DNA of 64,000 nt from CAVQEK01 sp964596645 (GCA_964596645.1 CAZQVB010000001.1:172491-236490); one strand, 5' to 3'. Shown: positions 34,252 through 44,323, numbered from the stretch's first letter. Program-made: numbers and translations. The notes: generated by a model not told the origin, from the sequence alone.

Positions 34252-36741
34252 TCACACGACCATTGGCTGTTTTAAATCATCCGTTACAAATTCTACATAA
34301 TCGCTCACCACTTCATCTGTAAGCGCAATAGAGAGCACATCTTCCACATTTTCGACGTAGCGTATGCTCAGGTTTTTTAAGTATTGATCATCGATTTCCT
34401 CCACGTCTTTGCGATTGCGCGCGCACAGCAGTACTTCCTCAATGCCTGCACGCCTGGCGGCCAGCAGTTTTTCCTTAATGCCGCCTACCGGCAGCACTTT
34501 GCCGCGCAGCGTTATCTCCCCGGTCATGGCCAGCTTGGCTTTCACCTTGCGCTGGGTGTATACCGAAGCCAGCGAGGTGAGCATGGTGACGCCCGCCGAC
34601 GGACCATCTTTTGGCACTGCACCTGCCGGCACATGGATGTGCAAGTCGTAGTTTTCAAAAACTTTATAATGTATGCCGAGCTTGCCGGCGTTGGAGCGGA
34701 GATAAGAAAGTGCCGCTACGGCCGACTCCTTCATCACGTCGCCAAGCTGACCGGAGAGGGTGAGCTTGCCTTTGCCGCGGCTCAGGCTCGACTCTATAAA
34801 CAATATTTCGCCGCCCACCTGCGTCCAGGCGAGGCCGGTCACCACGCCGGAGTGGTGGTTGTTTTCGTAAATCTCTTTGTCATAAGGTGCCGCACCGAGT
34901 ATTTCGCGCACGGTAGCCGGGGTGATGGAGCGTTGATACTCTTTGTCCATAGCCACCGATTTAGCGACATACCGTGTCACTTTGCCGATCATGCGCTCCA
35001 GGCTACGCACACCCGACTCGCGGGTATAGTCTTCAATGATGATTTGAATGGCCTTTTCCGTCATTTTCATGTCCGACGCCTTCAGGCCATGTTCGGAGCG
35101 TTGCTTAGGCACGAGGTGCCGCTTGGCTATTTGCACCTTTTCTTCTATGGTGTAGCCCGTCAACTCTATGATCTCCATTCTGTCGCGCAGGGCAGGCTGT
35201 ATGGTGTCCAGCGTATTGGCCGTGGCGATGAAAAGCACCTTGCTCAGATCATACTCCAGCTCCAGGTAGTTGTCTGTAAAGGCATTGTTTTGCTCAGGGT
35301 CGAGCACCTCCAGCAGCGCCGAGGAGGGGTCGCCCCGAAAATCTGAGCTGAGCTTATCTACCTCGTCCAGCACATATACCGGATTGCTTGTCTTCACTTT
35401 TTTCAGGTTTTGAATGATCTTGCCCGGCATAGCGCCCACATACGTTTTTCTGTGGCCACGTATTTCTGCTTCATCGTGTACGCCACCCAGCGACATCCGC
35501 ACGTACTTCCTGTTCAGCGCTTTTGCCACCGACTTGCCCAGAGATGTTTTTCCTACGCCCGGAGGGCCATACAAGCAAAGAATGGGGCCTTTCAAATCAT
35601 TTTTCAGTTTTCGTACCGCCAGATATTCCACCATGCGCTCCTTTACTTTCTCTAGGCCGTAGTGGTCTTTGTCCAATATCTTCTGAGCCCGGTTCAGGTC
35701 GAAGTTGTCCTTGGTCACTTCGCCCCAGGGCATTTCTATCAAAAATTCCACGTAGTTCATGGCCACAGGATATTCGGCGGCAGCAGGATTCATGCGCATG
35801 ATTTTATCGCACTCTTTATCAAAATGCTCCTGCACATGCTCGGGCCATTTTTTCTTGGCGGCTTTTTCTTTTAATGTATTGATTTCATGATCGGGACCTT
35901 CATTGCCCAGTTCATCTTGTAATATTCTTATTTGCTGGCGCAGGAAGTAGTCGCGTTGCTGCTGGTCTATGTCAGAGTGCACCTTATTCTGTATCTCCTG
36001 CTTCAGCTCCAGCATCTGGATGTCCTTCATCATGTACTCCAGAAGCAAGGTCGAGCGCTCTACGCCATCGTTTATCTCCAACAGCTCCTGCTTATCTTTC
36101 ACATCGGCGCTGATGTTGGACGAAAGAAAATGGGTGAGAAAGCTGGGGCTATCGATGTTGTCGAGGGCGATCTGCGCCTCTTGCGGTATCTCAGGATTTA
36201 GCCGAAGGATTTTATAAGCAGCGTCTTTAAGCGACTGCAGCAGCGCCTTGGTTTCTCTTTTCTTTTTATCAGGAAAGTTGTCGGGCAACACCGAAATTTT
36301 GGCCTTCATAAAAGGCTCGTCGCCGATCTGCTCGTCTATGCGAAAACGGTACTTGCCTTGTATGATGATGGTGGTATTGCCATCGGGCAGCACGAGCATC
36401 TTTATGATGCGGGCTACGGTGCCAATGCTGTACAAATCGGCAAAACCGGGCTCTTCAATTTTGTTGTTTTTCTGAGCCACCACACCTATGATGCGGTCGC
36501 CGCGATAGGAATTCTTAACAAGCCTGATGGACTTCTGGCGTCCTACGGTGATGGGTATCACCACGCCGGGAAAGAGTACGGTATTTCTGATGGGGAGTAT
36601 CGGCAGCTTCTCGGGCCTTTTGTCATCTTCACCCTGATCCTCCTCTTCGGGTGCTATCAATTGTATTAATTCGCCTGATTCTTCCTCGTTAAAACCGCCT
36701 AACTGTACGCCTGAAAAAAATTCGCTTTTGCCTCTACTCAT
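34252..36741 (-). CDS. lon: Endopeptidase La (Lon protease)
   Basis: An ATP-dependent cytosolic protease of 829 residues. The Lon substrate-binding N-domain begins PILPIRNTVLFPGVVIPITV. The AAA+ module has Walker A GPPGVGKTSLGKSVA and KVKTSNPVYVLDEVDKL. The C-terminal protease domain has the Ser-Lys dyad: PKDGPSAGVTML (Ser) and GGIKEKLLAARRAGI (Lys). ATG at 36741 (MSRGKSEFF) is taken as the start because the longer leader is not conserved. It is immediately upstream of hslU on the same strand, an arrangement that keeps two protein-quality proteases together. Confidence 0.95.
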   Translation of the reverse strand: MSRGKSEFFSGVQLGGFNEEESGELIQLIAPEEEDQGEDDKRPEKLPILPIRNTVLFPGVVIPITVGRQKSIRLVKNSYRGDRIIGVVAQKNNKIEEPGFADLYSIGTVARIIKMLVLPDGNTTIIIQGKYRFRIDEQIGDEPFMKAKISVLPDNFPDKKKRETKALLQSLKDAAYKILRLNPEIPQEAQIALDNIDSPSFLTHFLSSNISADVKDKQELLEINDGVERSTLLLEYMMKDIQMLELKQEIQNKVHSDIDQQQRDYFLRQQIRILQDELGNEGPDHEINTLKEKAAKKKWPEHVQEHFDKECDKIMRMNPAAAEYPVAMNYVEFLIEMPWGEVTKDNFDLNRAQKILDKDHYGLEKVKERMVEYLAVRKLKNDLKGPILCLYGPPGVGKTSLGKSVAKALNRKYVRMSLGGVHDEAEIRGHRKTYVGAMPGKIIQNLKKVKTSNPVYVLDEVDKLSSDFRGDPSSALLEVLDPEQNNAFTDNYLELEYDLSKVLFIATANTLDTIQPALRDRMEIIELTGYTIEEKVQIAKRHLVPKQRSEHGLKASDMKMTEKAIQIIIEDYTRESGVRSLERMIGKVTRYVAKSVAMDKEYQRSITPATVREILGAAPYDKEIYENNHHSGVVTGLAWTQVGGEILFIESSLSRGKGKLTLSGQLGDVMKESAVAALSYLRSNAGKLGIHYKVFENYDLHIHVPAGAVPKDGPSAGVTMLTSLASVYTQRKVKAKLAMTGEITLRGKVLPVGGIKEKLLAARRAGIEEVLLCARNRKDVEEIDDQYLKNLSIRYVENVEDVLSIALTDEVVSDYVEFVTDDLKQPMVV

Positions 36742-36920
36742 ATAATGTTTTGCTCCTGTCAATATGACATGATTCCCTAACAATTCCTTATTCTTGTGCT
36801 AAAATTGCAATCGGTATGCCAATCTCCGGCACCAGTCGGGCAACTTGTATAAATAATAAAATTATGACATCTTTAGCGCCATTAGGGCCCAAAACCACTC
36901 ATTTTATTTAATGGAGATCG

Positions 36921-38948
36921 ATGCATAGTGGCAGATTATGGTTTGGCATTTTGACATTGATTTTACTGATCAACGTTCAGGCTTTTTCTCAAAAAGAGTC
37001 GCGCAAAAAACGGGATAAAAAGTCAGTTGCTGCCGATACCATTCAGGTGCAATCGGCCATCGACGTGGTACTTGAGTTTCCCAACATCAATAAAGTGCCC
37101 TACTACTACAATGAAAAAGCGCTCGACAAAATAACGCAGTACCAAGCCGCCGAAAACTGGCAGGAGCTCTATCCCGCCCTGGCCGAATATATCTATCAAT
37201 TTGGCATACAAAATTTTTATAAAGACACCGAGCTGCTTTGGCAATTTGCCAAACTTACAGAATTGTATGGCAGTGCGCGCGATGCACGCCTTCTATACAA
37301 ACTGGTGCTGAAGCATCATCGCGAAGACATAGACCTGACAGAACTGGAGGTATTTTACGATTCACTCAATCGCTCCAATCTGGCGCAATATGTGCCCATA
37401 GACTACTACTACGACCTGGTGGATTACCGGCGCGAAGTAGATACCCTGGCGCCCCCGCGCAATTGGAAGATCAACATGGGCCACTATATCAATTCAGAAT
37501 TTTCTGATTACGGCCCGGCCCTCTCGGCCGATGGCAACACACTTATATTTACTTCCAAACGCCATGTGGTGCCCAAGGGCATCGACAACATTCAGAATGA
37601 AGACTTATTTTTCAGCACTGCCCACAATGAAATATGGGAGCCGGCCGCACCGCTCAAAGAAATTAATACCGCATACAACGAAGGCTCTGCCTGCCTGAGT
37701 AAAGACGGCAAAACGATGTATTTCGTGCGCTGCGACGCGCCGGATACCTATGGCAACTGCGACCTGTTTGTAGCAGAAATGCAGGAAGACAGCGTGTGGG
37801 GCACCGCACGCAACCTCGGCCCGTCCATCAACAGCGGTGCCTGGGACTCACATCCCTCGCTGAGCCAACATGACGACACCTTATATTTTGCATCTGACCG
37901 GATCGGCGGCTTTGGACTGGCCGACATTTACTATACCAGTAAAGATGCTAAGGGACAGTGGCTGCCTGCCCGCAACCTCGGGCCCATCATCAATTCACGG
38001 GGCAATGATGTAAGCCCTTTTATGCACCCTCAGCAGCAGGTGCTCTACTTTAGCTCCAATGGTCATTTGCTTAATTTTGGCGATTTTGATATTTATAAAT
38101 CCACAAAAGGGCGTCGCTGGTCTGAGCCAAAAAATATTGGGCCACTGGTCAACACCGCCGGCGGCGAGTTTTACTTCACCATCGATGGCGCATCGCGCAA
38201 CCTGTACTACGCACGCTCCATCGAAAACGACCTTCAAAATCTGGACCTGTATTCGTTCCCACTGCCTATGGAGGCCCAGCCGCTGGCCAATACGCTGCTG
38301 ACGGGCTCGGTGCGCGATGAGCAGGGCAACCCATTTCAGCGCGGCATTGTGTCTATCATAGATATGGACAACGGCATAGAGGTAGCGCCCAAATACCTGA
38401 ATAACGAGGGCTCCTTTGAGTTTGACCTGATCAACAATACCGAATACTTGCTGGTGGTGCAGGGCGAAGAGTTTTTCCGTATAGAAGAAATTTTCTTTCT
38501 GGATGGCGACACCAACCTCGACTTGGTGACACAGTCTATCACCAGCCGGCTCAAATTTGCTTCCATCGAGTTTGATGAAGCCTCTGCCGAGCTTAAGACC
38601 ACCATGTACCGCGACCTCGACCGTGTGGCCAATTTTTTACTGGACAACAGGGATTTTAAGGTGCGCATTTCCGGCCATACCGACTCCGACGGCAGCGCCG
38701 ACTTCAATATGCAGCTCTCGCAGCAACGCGCTCAGGCCATTGCCGACTACCTCATCTACTTCGGTCGTATTGCTGCCGCACGCATAGAAGTGTACGGCCT
38801 GGGCAGCACCCAGCCCATAGTAGAGGAGAAAACTGAGGCAGACAAAGCGCTGAACCGCCGTGTAGAATTCGAGCTCTTTCGCCCAAGCAAGGAAGAACTC
38901 GATAAGATGCAGCAGGAAATAAAAGAAGAAAATAATGACGGCTGGTAA
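36921..38948 (+). CDS. OmpA-family protein with PD40 propeller
   Basis: A 675-residue envelope protein. After a signal peptide (ILLINVQAFSQ) and an N-terminal helical, TPR-like part come repeated PD40/WD40-like beta-propeller motifs: GPALSADGNTLIFTS, GSACLSKDGKTMYFV, HPSLSQHDDTLYFASD, VSPFMHPQQQVLYFSS. A CarboxypepD-like domain and a C-terminal OmpA domain follow (GHTDSDGSADFNMQLSQQRA and ALNRRVEFELF), which binds peptidoglycan. This is a standard Bacteroidota layout for outer-membrane/cell-wall anchoring. The start at 36921 (MHSGRLWFGI) precedes the signal directly. Confidence 0.9.
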   Translation: MHSGRLWFGILTLILLINVQAFSQKESRKKRDKKSVAADTIQVQSAIDVVLEFPNINKVPYYYNEKALDKITQYQAAENWQELYPALAEYIYQFGIQNFYKDTELLWQFAKLTELYGSARDARLLYKLVLKHHREDIDLTELEVFYDSLNRSNLAQYVPIDYYYDLVDYRREVDTLAPPRNWKINMGHYINSEFSDYGPALSADGNTLIFTSKRHVVPKGIDNIQNEDLFFSTAHNEIWEPAAPLKEINTAYNEGSACLSKDGKTMYFVRCDAPDTYGNCDLFVAEMQEDSVWGTARNLGPSINSGAWDSHPSLSQHDDTLYFASDRIGGFGLADIYYTSKDAKGQWLPARNLGPIINSRGNDVSPFMHPQQQVLYFSSNGHLLNFGDFDIYKSTKGRRWSEPKNIGPLVNTAGGEFYFTIDGASRNLYYARSIENDLQNLDLYSFPLPMEAQPLANTLLTGSVRDEQGNPFQRGIVSIIDMDNGIEVAPKYLNNEGSFEFDLINNTEYLLVVQGEEFFRIEEIFFLDGDTNLDLVTQSITSRLKFASIEFDEASAELKTTMYRDLDRVANFLLDNRDFKVRISGHTDSDGSADFNMQLSQQRAQAIADYLIYFGRIAAARIEVYGLGSTQPIVEEKTEADKALNRRVEFELFRPSKEELDKMQQEIKEENNDGW

Positions 38949-39474
38949 AGGGGCATAGCCAGTGATCCGCTTTACCACTTCTTCCCGATCTGGGAAAAAT
39001 GTCCATTTTTGAAACCTGGCACGCTACGGCCTGAATTCTATCTAATTCATTTTCAACATCTTACAATTGCAGCATGATTTTGGCAAATCGGGTATGTGTG
39101 TTTGGTATGGAGAGAAGGAAATGAATAGGAGGCGGCCAGAGCGAAGAAGTGCAGTTGGCTGGAGGTGAGAGAAGTGAAGTTGAATTAGTCGTCTCCTATT
39201 ATTAATAATATCGATTGCAGTTGGCTTAGGGTTATTTGGTTAAAACAAAAGCGACTGATGGTGTGAGGAAGAACCGTGAGGAGGATCCGTCAGTCAGAAA
39301 TTGCAGCAGCGTGGGTGTATGAATGTAAAAAGCTGCTCAATTTCAAAAATTGGAAAATGGTGATTGCCCGGAAAGAAAAGTGAAGTTGGTAGAAGGGCTT
39401 GGATGGTGGAGTTGGAAATGAAAAGCGTCACCTTTTCCCTTTTTTAGAATCAGGTGAGTGAAAATATAATTTCA

Positions 39475-39531
39475 TTTTTTAGTGTGGTTGGTAGTTAGGT
39501 TGTAAAAAACGGGACTTTGGTCCCGTTTTTT
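39475..39531 (+). terminator. Twin element copy 1: conserved 28-nt leader plus hairpin and T-run
   Basis: The leader AGTGTGGTTGGTAGTTAGGT is followed by a hairpin with stem AAAAAACGGGAC/GTCCCGTTTTTT (39504-39531). The hairpin is symmetrical, so it could terminate both strands. An almost identical unit lies 231 bases downstream. Confidence 0.6.
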
Positions 39532-39705
39532 CTTTTATAGGCCATAGGAAAGTATAAACACGAACAGCTGTGCAGCTTGCACAGTTTTTCGAGGATAGAA
39601 CAGTATTGAGCACAAAAAAATTGAGACAACAGCCACGGGCCATACAATAAAAAGCCAATCGGCCGTTTGGATATTTGGATGATTAAAAGATTAAGGATAG
39701 GATTT

Positions 39706-39761
39706 CTTTTTTAGTGTGGTTGGTAGTTAGGTTGTAAAAACGGGGCTTAGGCCCCGTTTTT
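39706..39761 (+). terminator. Twin element copy 2: conserved 28-nt leader plus hairpin and T-run
   Basis: The same leader AGTGTGGTTGGTAGTTAGGT comes before a hairpin with stem AAAAACGGGGC/GCCCCGTTTTT (39736-39761). The hairpin stem differs in its base pairs from copy 1 but keeps the pairing. It also lies downstream of the minus-strand lipoprotein gene ending at 39839 and may terminate it. Confidence 0.6.
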
Positions 39762-39838
39762 CATTTTTGATCGTCTCTAAGTTTGCACCGCACTGTCAGC
39801 CTGGCAAGTAGTGATTGATGGCCTTTGCCGGAGCGCAC

Positions 39839-40588
39839 TTATATTTTTTCTTTCAGTTCATTCACTTTTGCTTCCGCATCTTCCCGGCCGTATGATAGCG
39901 CCTTTTGGTATAGCTCCATGGCTTCTTTATACGTTTCTTTCTTCTTTTTTGGTGCCAACTTGGTGCGGCGTGCTGCCTCCTCTACGGCTGCGGCGCGCGC
40001 AAAATAGGCGTCGGCCTCATTCACCTGCGACTGTACCATAAGCTCCTGAATACGGTTTTCTATCAGCGCCAGTTCCTCTCGCTTGCGCTCCAGCTCTTCC
40101 GTTTGCACCTCAATTTCCGATTTCTGCAGATCGACCGTGGATAATAGCTCTTCGTTTTCATTTCTATATTCTTCTACTTTGGCCTGCAGGGTCTGTATTT
40201 CCTCCGACTTCTCGGCCAGGTCTTTTTTCAACCGGGCAATGGCAGCGGCATACTTTCCTCCCTGGGCTGTAGAAGAAGCGATCTCCCTCTCCAGTTCAGA
40301 TATTTTCTGTTCCGATTGTTGTACATAGTCCGTAATTTCCTCCATTTTTTTCAGGTAGTCTTCGTAGCTGGTACCCGACTCCATGCTCAGGGCAAGGGTG
40401 TTGCGCATGCGATCTATGGAGTCGATGAGTGTGCCAACCTGTTCGAAGGTCTGCACTGCGGCTTGTGCGCGTGTGAGTTCTGCTTTAAGCTCTTCATTTT
40501 CGCGCTGTAGCATTTCCGCTTGCTCTTTATCCTGGCAGCCTGCAGCCATCAGCAGCAGTACGGCAATCATTGGCATTATTGTTTTCAT
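39839..40588 (-). CDS. Coiled-coil lipoprotein
   Basis: A 249-residue protein with the lipoprotein signal MKTIMPMIAVLLLMAAGC. It is followed by a long, highly charged helical region (for example REIASSTAQGGKYAAAIARL, LQAKVEEYRNENEELLSTVD) that should form a coiled coil. The C-terminal part (ADAYFARAAAVEEAARRTKL and EAMELYQKALSYG) resembles a TPR-like helix pair. The start at 40588 is chosen for the lipobox. The longer frame to 40639 overlaps miaA. Function is unknown; an envelope structural role is plausible. Confidence 0.75.
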   Translation of the reverse strand: MKTIMPMIAVLLLMAAGCQDKEQAEMLQRENEELKAELTRAQAAVQTFEQVGTLIDSIDRMRNTLALSMESGTSYEDYLKKMEEITDYVQQSEQKISELEREIASSTAQGGKYAAAIARLKKDLAEKSEEIQTLQAKVEEYRNENEELLSTVDLQKSEIEVQTEELERKREELALIENRIQELMVQSQVNEADAYFARAAAVEEAARRTKLAPKKKKETYKEAMELYQKALSYGREDAEAKVNELKEKI

Positions 40589-40635
40589 AGTTGTTTGTAA
40601 GTTTTTATATTTTGACATAAAACTAATGCAAGGAA

Positions 40636-41571
40636 TCAAGATAATGATATTCCTGCTTTTAATAATATCTCTGTAGCCCTGTTTAGCTTTTCATTTTCCG
40701 AAGCTTGTCCGTCGATCCAGTGTATTTTGTATCCGCTGCGTTCCATTTTTCTAAACCACGTCATCTGTCGTTTCGCAAACTGGTGAATGGCTATTTCCAG
40801 TTTCTCTATCATCTCCTCACGACTTAGCGTACCGCACAGGAACATCGTCACGAATTTGTATTCCAATCCATAATAAATAAGCGTTTGCGACGGCACTTTC
40901 TGTAGCAATGTGCGCACCTCTTCTATGAGGCCATTGTTTATACGATGGTGCAGGCGTTCACTTATTCTTCTGCGCCTGCTCTCCCTGTCATACAGAATCG
41001 CTAAGATGATGCTTCTTATGCCGGGCAAGCTTGCCTTATCTACCGGCTGCTTCGTGCCGTAGTCGGCGATTTCTATGGCGCGTATTGTCCGCTTCCTGTG
41101 GGTGAGGTCGGTGGTATTGTGCAGTGGGGTAGCGTAGCTTTTCAATATTTCCACCAATTCCACCTGGCTTTTTGGCTCCAGTGATGCACGCAGCCTGTCA
41201 TTTACAGGCACCTTGGCGAGGGCGTAGCCGGCAAGTACCGCTTCTATATACATGCCGGTACCGCCTACAAGCAGTGGCGTTTTTTTTCGCTGATGTATGT
41301 CTTCGTAGGCTTTTACAAAGTCCTCTTGAAATTCATACACATTGTACTTGTCGCCGGGGGGCCGAATGTCCAGGAGATGGGTGGGCACCGTTTGGCCATC
41401 TACCATGTAGTCTTCCAGGTCTTTGCCCGTCCCGATGTCCATTTGCCGGTACACCTGGCGGGAATCTGCGCTGATAATTTCGCCATGCAGCTTACTGGCC
41501 AGCAGTGCGGCAAAACGTGTTTTTCCGCTGGCTGTAGGCCCGGTAACGGTGATCAAATCAATCGGGGCCAT
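40636..41571 (-). CDS. miaA: tRNA dimethylallyltransferase
   Basis: It adds a dimethylallyl group to A37 of tRNAs reading UNN codons. The P-loop GPTASGKTRFAALLA, the DSRQVYRQMDIGTGK motif and LVGGTGMYIEAVLAG are characteristic. The C-terminal part has LIYYGLEYKFVTMFLCG and QFAKRQMTWFRKMERSGYKI. 311 residues is normal. It sits one base from the NAD(P)-binding gene upstream, suggesting one transcript. Confidence 0.95.
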   Translation of the reverse strand: MAPIDLITVTGPTASGKTRFAALLASKLHGEIISADSRQVYRQMDIGTGKDLEDYMVDGQTVPTHLLDIRPPGDKYNVYEFQEDFVKAYEDIHQRKKTPLLVGGTGMYIEAVLAGYALAKVPVNDRLRASLEPKSQVELVEILKSYATPLHNTTDLTHRKRTIRAIEIADYGTKQPVDKASLPGIRSIILAILYDRESRRRRISERLHHRINNGLIEEVRTLLQKVPSQTLIYYGLEYKFVTMFLCGTLSREEMIEKLEIAIHQFAKRQMTWFRKMERSGYKIHWIDGQASENEKLNRATEILLKAGISLS

Positions 41572-41572
41572 G

Positions 41573-42457
41573 TCAGCGCTCTTTCTGCCAATATTGTTTA
41601 TGGTCTTTTATGAACTGCCTCATACTAATGGGTGCACGACCCAGCAGTCGCTCTGTGGTATCGGTGAGATGCGCCGCCTTGCCCAGACGGGCTACAGAGT
41701 ACAGCGCGATCATCACGAGTATGAACTTAACGGGTATGCCCTGGCTGCGCATGTGAAAAAAGAAGCGAATGGCCGATGGCCTGGTGTAGGTAATGGGCCT
41801 GCCGAGCTCTTCCGTCATCAGCTCAGCCACCCTGTGGTAGTCCAGCGCATCATTGCCGGTAAGCTCATAGGCCGCATTAATGTGCCCCGGCTCAGTAAGC
41901 ACTTTGGCACCCACCGCCGCTATATCGCGCACATCGATAAAGCTGGTTTTGCCCTTGCCCGCCGGCACCACGATTTCATTGCGCAGGACAATGTCATCGC
42001 GATGGGTGGTGCTCAGGTTTTGCATAAAAAAAGAAGGGCGTAGGAAGGTATAAGGCAGCTCGTGTTCTACAATCAACTTCTCAATTTTGTGATGCGGCAC
42101 CACACTGTTCTTCTCTACACCCTGCAAAGACAAAAACACCACCTGCTCAATATTGGCGCTTTTCATAGCTTTTATAAAAGGCAACATGTCTTTATCGGGC
42201 TTGGCCAGCTGGGGTGGCCGCACCAGAAAAACTTTATTTATTCCTTTCAGCGCTTGCTGAAAAGTGGCGCCTTCTAACAAATTGAACTGCACTACTTCAT
42301 ACGTATCTGCCCAACTCTTCCTTGCTTTCGCTGCGTTGGTGGCGGCAATGCGTACGCGCGCGTCCGAGGGGCCAAGTAGCCGGGCCAGTTCTCCGCCGAC
42401 ATTGCCAGATGCACCGGTTATTAAAATTTTACTCTTTTTTATGTCTTCTTTGTTCAC
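41573..42457 (-). CDS. NmrA-like NAD(P)-binding protein
   Basis: A 294-residue atypical SDR. The N-terminal ILITGASGNVGGELARLLG is the Rossmann glycine motif. KVFLVRPPQLAKPDKDMLPF and THRDDIVLRNEIVVPAGKGK fit the NmrA/HSCARG group (redox sensing or quinone-type reductases). No Tyr-Lys catalytic pair is apparent. It starts 15 bases after the antiporter gene ends and is followed by miaA. Confidence 0.83.
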   Translation of the reverse strand: MNKEDIKKSKILITGASGNVGGELARLLGPSDARVRIAATNAAKARKSWADTYEVVQFNLLEGATFQQALKGINKVFLVRPPQLAKPDKDMLPFIKAMKSANIEQVVFLSLQGVEKNSVVPHHKIEKLIVEHELPYTFLRPSFFMQNLSTTHRDDIVLRNEIVVPAGKGKTSFIDVRDIAAVGAKVLTEPGHINAAYELTGNDALDYHRVAELMTEELGRPITYTRPSAIRFFFHMRSQGIPVKFILVMIALYSVARLGKAAHLTDTTERLLGRAPISMRQFIKDHKQYWQKER

Positions 42458-42472
42458 CGTGTCTTTGTGTTT

Positions 42473-44074
42473 TTAGCCATCTTCATTTGTCTCTGCCAAT
42501 GTCTCTATGGCGCAGTCTTTTTCAAAACGCTCGCATACATGCTCCGCAAAGCCGGTACCGGCCTCTGCATATAAGTTGAACACATCGTCCACGCCGAGCT
42601 CCATAAGCTCACGCAGTTCATCGTCATAATGAGCAATGGCTGCGATACGCCCGGAGAAATGACTTCTTTGCAAGCGTTGCGCTGCTATGCGATTGGCAGA
42701 ATGATTTTTCATTGCTAAAATAACCAGATCAATGTTGCCTGGTTTCAGTTTATCCCAAAAGTCTGAGTCTGACGCATCGCCAAGGATCACATTTCTATTG
42801 CGGCTTTGGTGTTTCTCTACCGAATACCAGTCGGCATCCAGGGCCAGCACCTTAGTGGGAAACCGGTCATTCATATAGTCATACGCCCTCGCCCCTATTT
42901 TGCCCATACCAAAAATCAAAATCTTTGCGCCGTCCGTTACGATGGGCGCATCTTCAGGCAGTCTGTTTTTCGATTCAAACGGCAGCAGCCACTTTTCAAA
43001 CTTTGAAAAATACAGGCTGGTATTGAGCGGATAGCCGATAAGGAAGGAAAATGACAGCGCTATGGCAAACACAAGAATCCAGTCGTTGCTCACCCAGCCA
43101 TTTACGACCGCCACACTCATTACTATCAGTCCGAATTCACTATAATTGGCCAGCACCAATGAAGACAAAAACGAGGTGCGCGCGCGTAGCCTGAACCGCG
43201 TGAGAATCCAGAAAAAAAGCATGCCCTTCAGTGGGAGCACCAAGGTGAGGCCCACGGCCACACCCACCATCCACCACTCCGGCTGGCCCGACAGCCCGAT
43301 GCTGAGAAAAAAAGCCACCAGAAAGAAATCCTTGAAGTTCAGCAGGGTTTTGGCCAATTCTTCCGATTTGGCCGAGTTGGCCACGATAAGGCCGATCACC
43401 AATGCGCCAAGATCGGCTTTGAGGCCTGCAATGCGAAACACCTCTGCCCCCACGAGTGCAAGCAGAAAGCCATAGAGAATGAGCATTTCGCCATGTCCCG
43501 ATTTTTTCATCAGCCATATCAGCATGGGCCTGAGCAAGGGCAGGCCAAGCAGCAAAAGTGCCCAGGGAGAGGGCCATTCGCCTTTCGAAAAGGTAAGGAA
43601 CAATACGGCGATGATGTCTTGAATAATGAGAATGCCGATGGAGGTGCGCCCAAGCATAGTGCGCATTTCACCTTTATCTTCCAGCACCTTTACGGCAAAT
43701 ACGGTACTGGAAAAGCTCAATGCCAACGTAATAATCAGTATTTCTACAAAGGTGAGGTCGGTGAGATAAACCATACCCAACAGGCTGAGCAGGCTGAGTA
43801 TGACAAAGAAAAATAAAATGGTGAGCCCCATGTGCATGGAGCCACCCACCAGCACAGGCTTTTTGAACAGGCTGCGCACATTCAGCTTAAGGCCAATGGT
43901 AAACAGCAACAGCAGCACGCCCAGATCGGACACGTTGTGCAGGGTGCCTTCATCTTCCACACCGATGACCTGCAGCGCAAAACCCGCCGCCAGAAAGCCC
44001 AGCAGTGGCGGCAAACCCACCAGACGCATGATGAAGCCCAATACAAAAGCTACGGCCAGGGAGACGAGTTGCAT
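42473..44074 (-). CDS. Kef-type potassium/proton antiporter with TrkA-N domain
   Basis: A 533-residue monovalent cation:proton antiporter-2 protein. About 12 membrane segments, beginning LAVAFVLGFIMRLVGLPPLL GFLAAGF and including LSFSSTVFAVKVL, end near residue 370. A cytosolic TrkA-N NAD-binding domain follows (KILIFGMGKIGARAYDYMND, then LALDADWYSVEKHQS). Such proteins release K+ in exchange for H+, usually under ligand control at the TrkA domain. It is upstream of the NmrA-like gene. Confidence 0.9.
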   Translation of the reverse strand: MQLVSLAVAFVLGFIMRLVGLPPLLGFLAAGFALQVIGVEDEGTLHNVSDLGVLLLLFTIGLKLNVRSLFKKPVLVGGSMHMGLTILFFFVILSLLSLLGMVYLTDLTFVEILIITLALSFSSTVFAVKVLEDKGEMRTMLGRTSIGILIIQDIIAVLFLTFSKGEWPSPWALLLLGLPLLRPMLIWLMKKSGHGEMLILYGFLLALVGAEVFRIAGLKADLGALVIGLIVANSAKSEELAKTLLNFKDFFLVAFFLSIGLSGQPEWWMVGVAVGLTLVLPLKGMLFFWILTRFRLRARTSFLSSLVLANYSEFGLIVMSVAVVNGWVSNDWILVFAIALSFSFLIGYPLNTSLYFSKFEKWLLPFESKNRLPEDAPIVTDGAKILIFGMGKIGARAYDYMNDRFPTKVLALDADWYSVEKHQSRNRNVILGDASDSDFWDKLKPGNIDLVILAMKNHSANRIAAQRLQRSHFSGRIAAIAHYDDELRELMELGVDDVFNLYAEAGTGFAEHVCERFEKDCAIETLAETNEDG

Positions 44075-44323
44075 GAATGGAAGGTTTGTTTAGCTGAGGA
44101 TTGTAAAAATCCCTGCTAACTTAATTTTTTGGGCGGTGATATTCAAAAATGATTCTGCTGATGAAGCTGATAATGCGGAGAAAAAGACAAAGGCCTGTAG
44201 ACAACTAGGCGGGGATGGAGAGCAATGGTTCGTGGGGACACAAACCGTGGCGCGGATATATGGTTTTTTGGGGACACAATTATAGTGATGGAAATGGTTT
44301 TTGAGGACACCAACCAGGGCGTG
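44075..44323. other. Intergenic interval with three GGGGACAC-like repeats
   Basis: About 250 bases between the antiporter and SDR genes. Three imperfect copies of the block GGTT-GGGGACACAA are seen near 44227-44242, 44263-44280 and 44297-44313 (the last as GAGGACACCAACC). No coding frame stands out. Confidence 0.4.

Larger units (their letters stand above)
38949..39838. other. Long intergenic region with two repeated terminator units
   Basis: Nearly 900 bases without a convincing gene. Open frames here are short and lack domains. The main structure is a repeated element followed by a hairpin (listed separately), and purine-rich sequence at 39100-39450 that could encode a small RNA, though no known RNA family is recognised. 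Confidence 0.55.

Noticed and set aside
34409..35346. Long plus-strand frames antisense to lon
   Set aside because: Antisense shadows of a highly conserved protease gene with no domain of their own.
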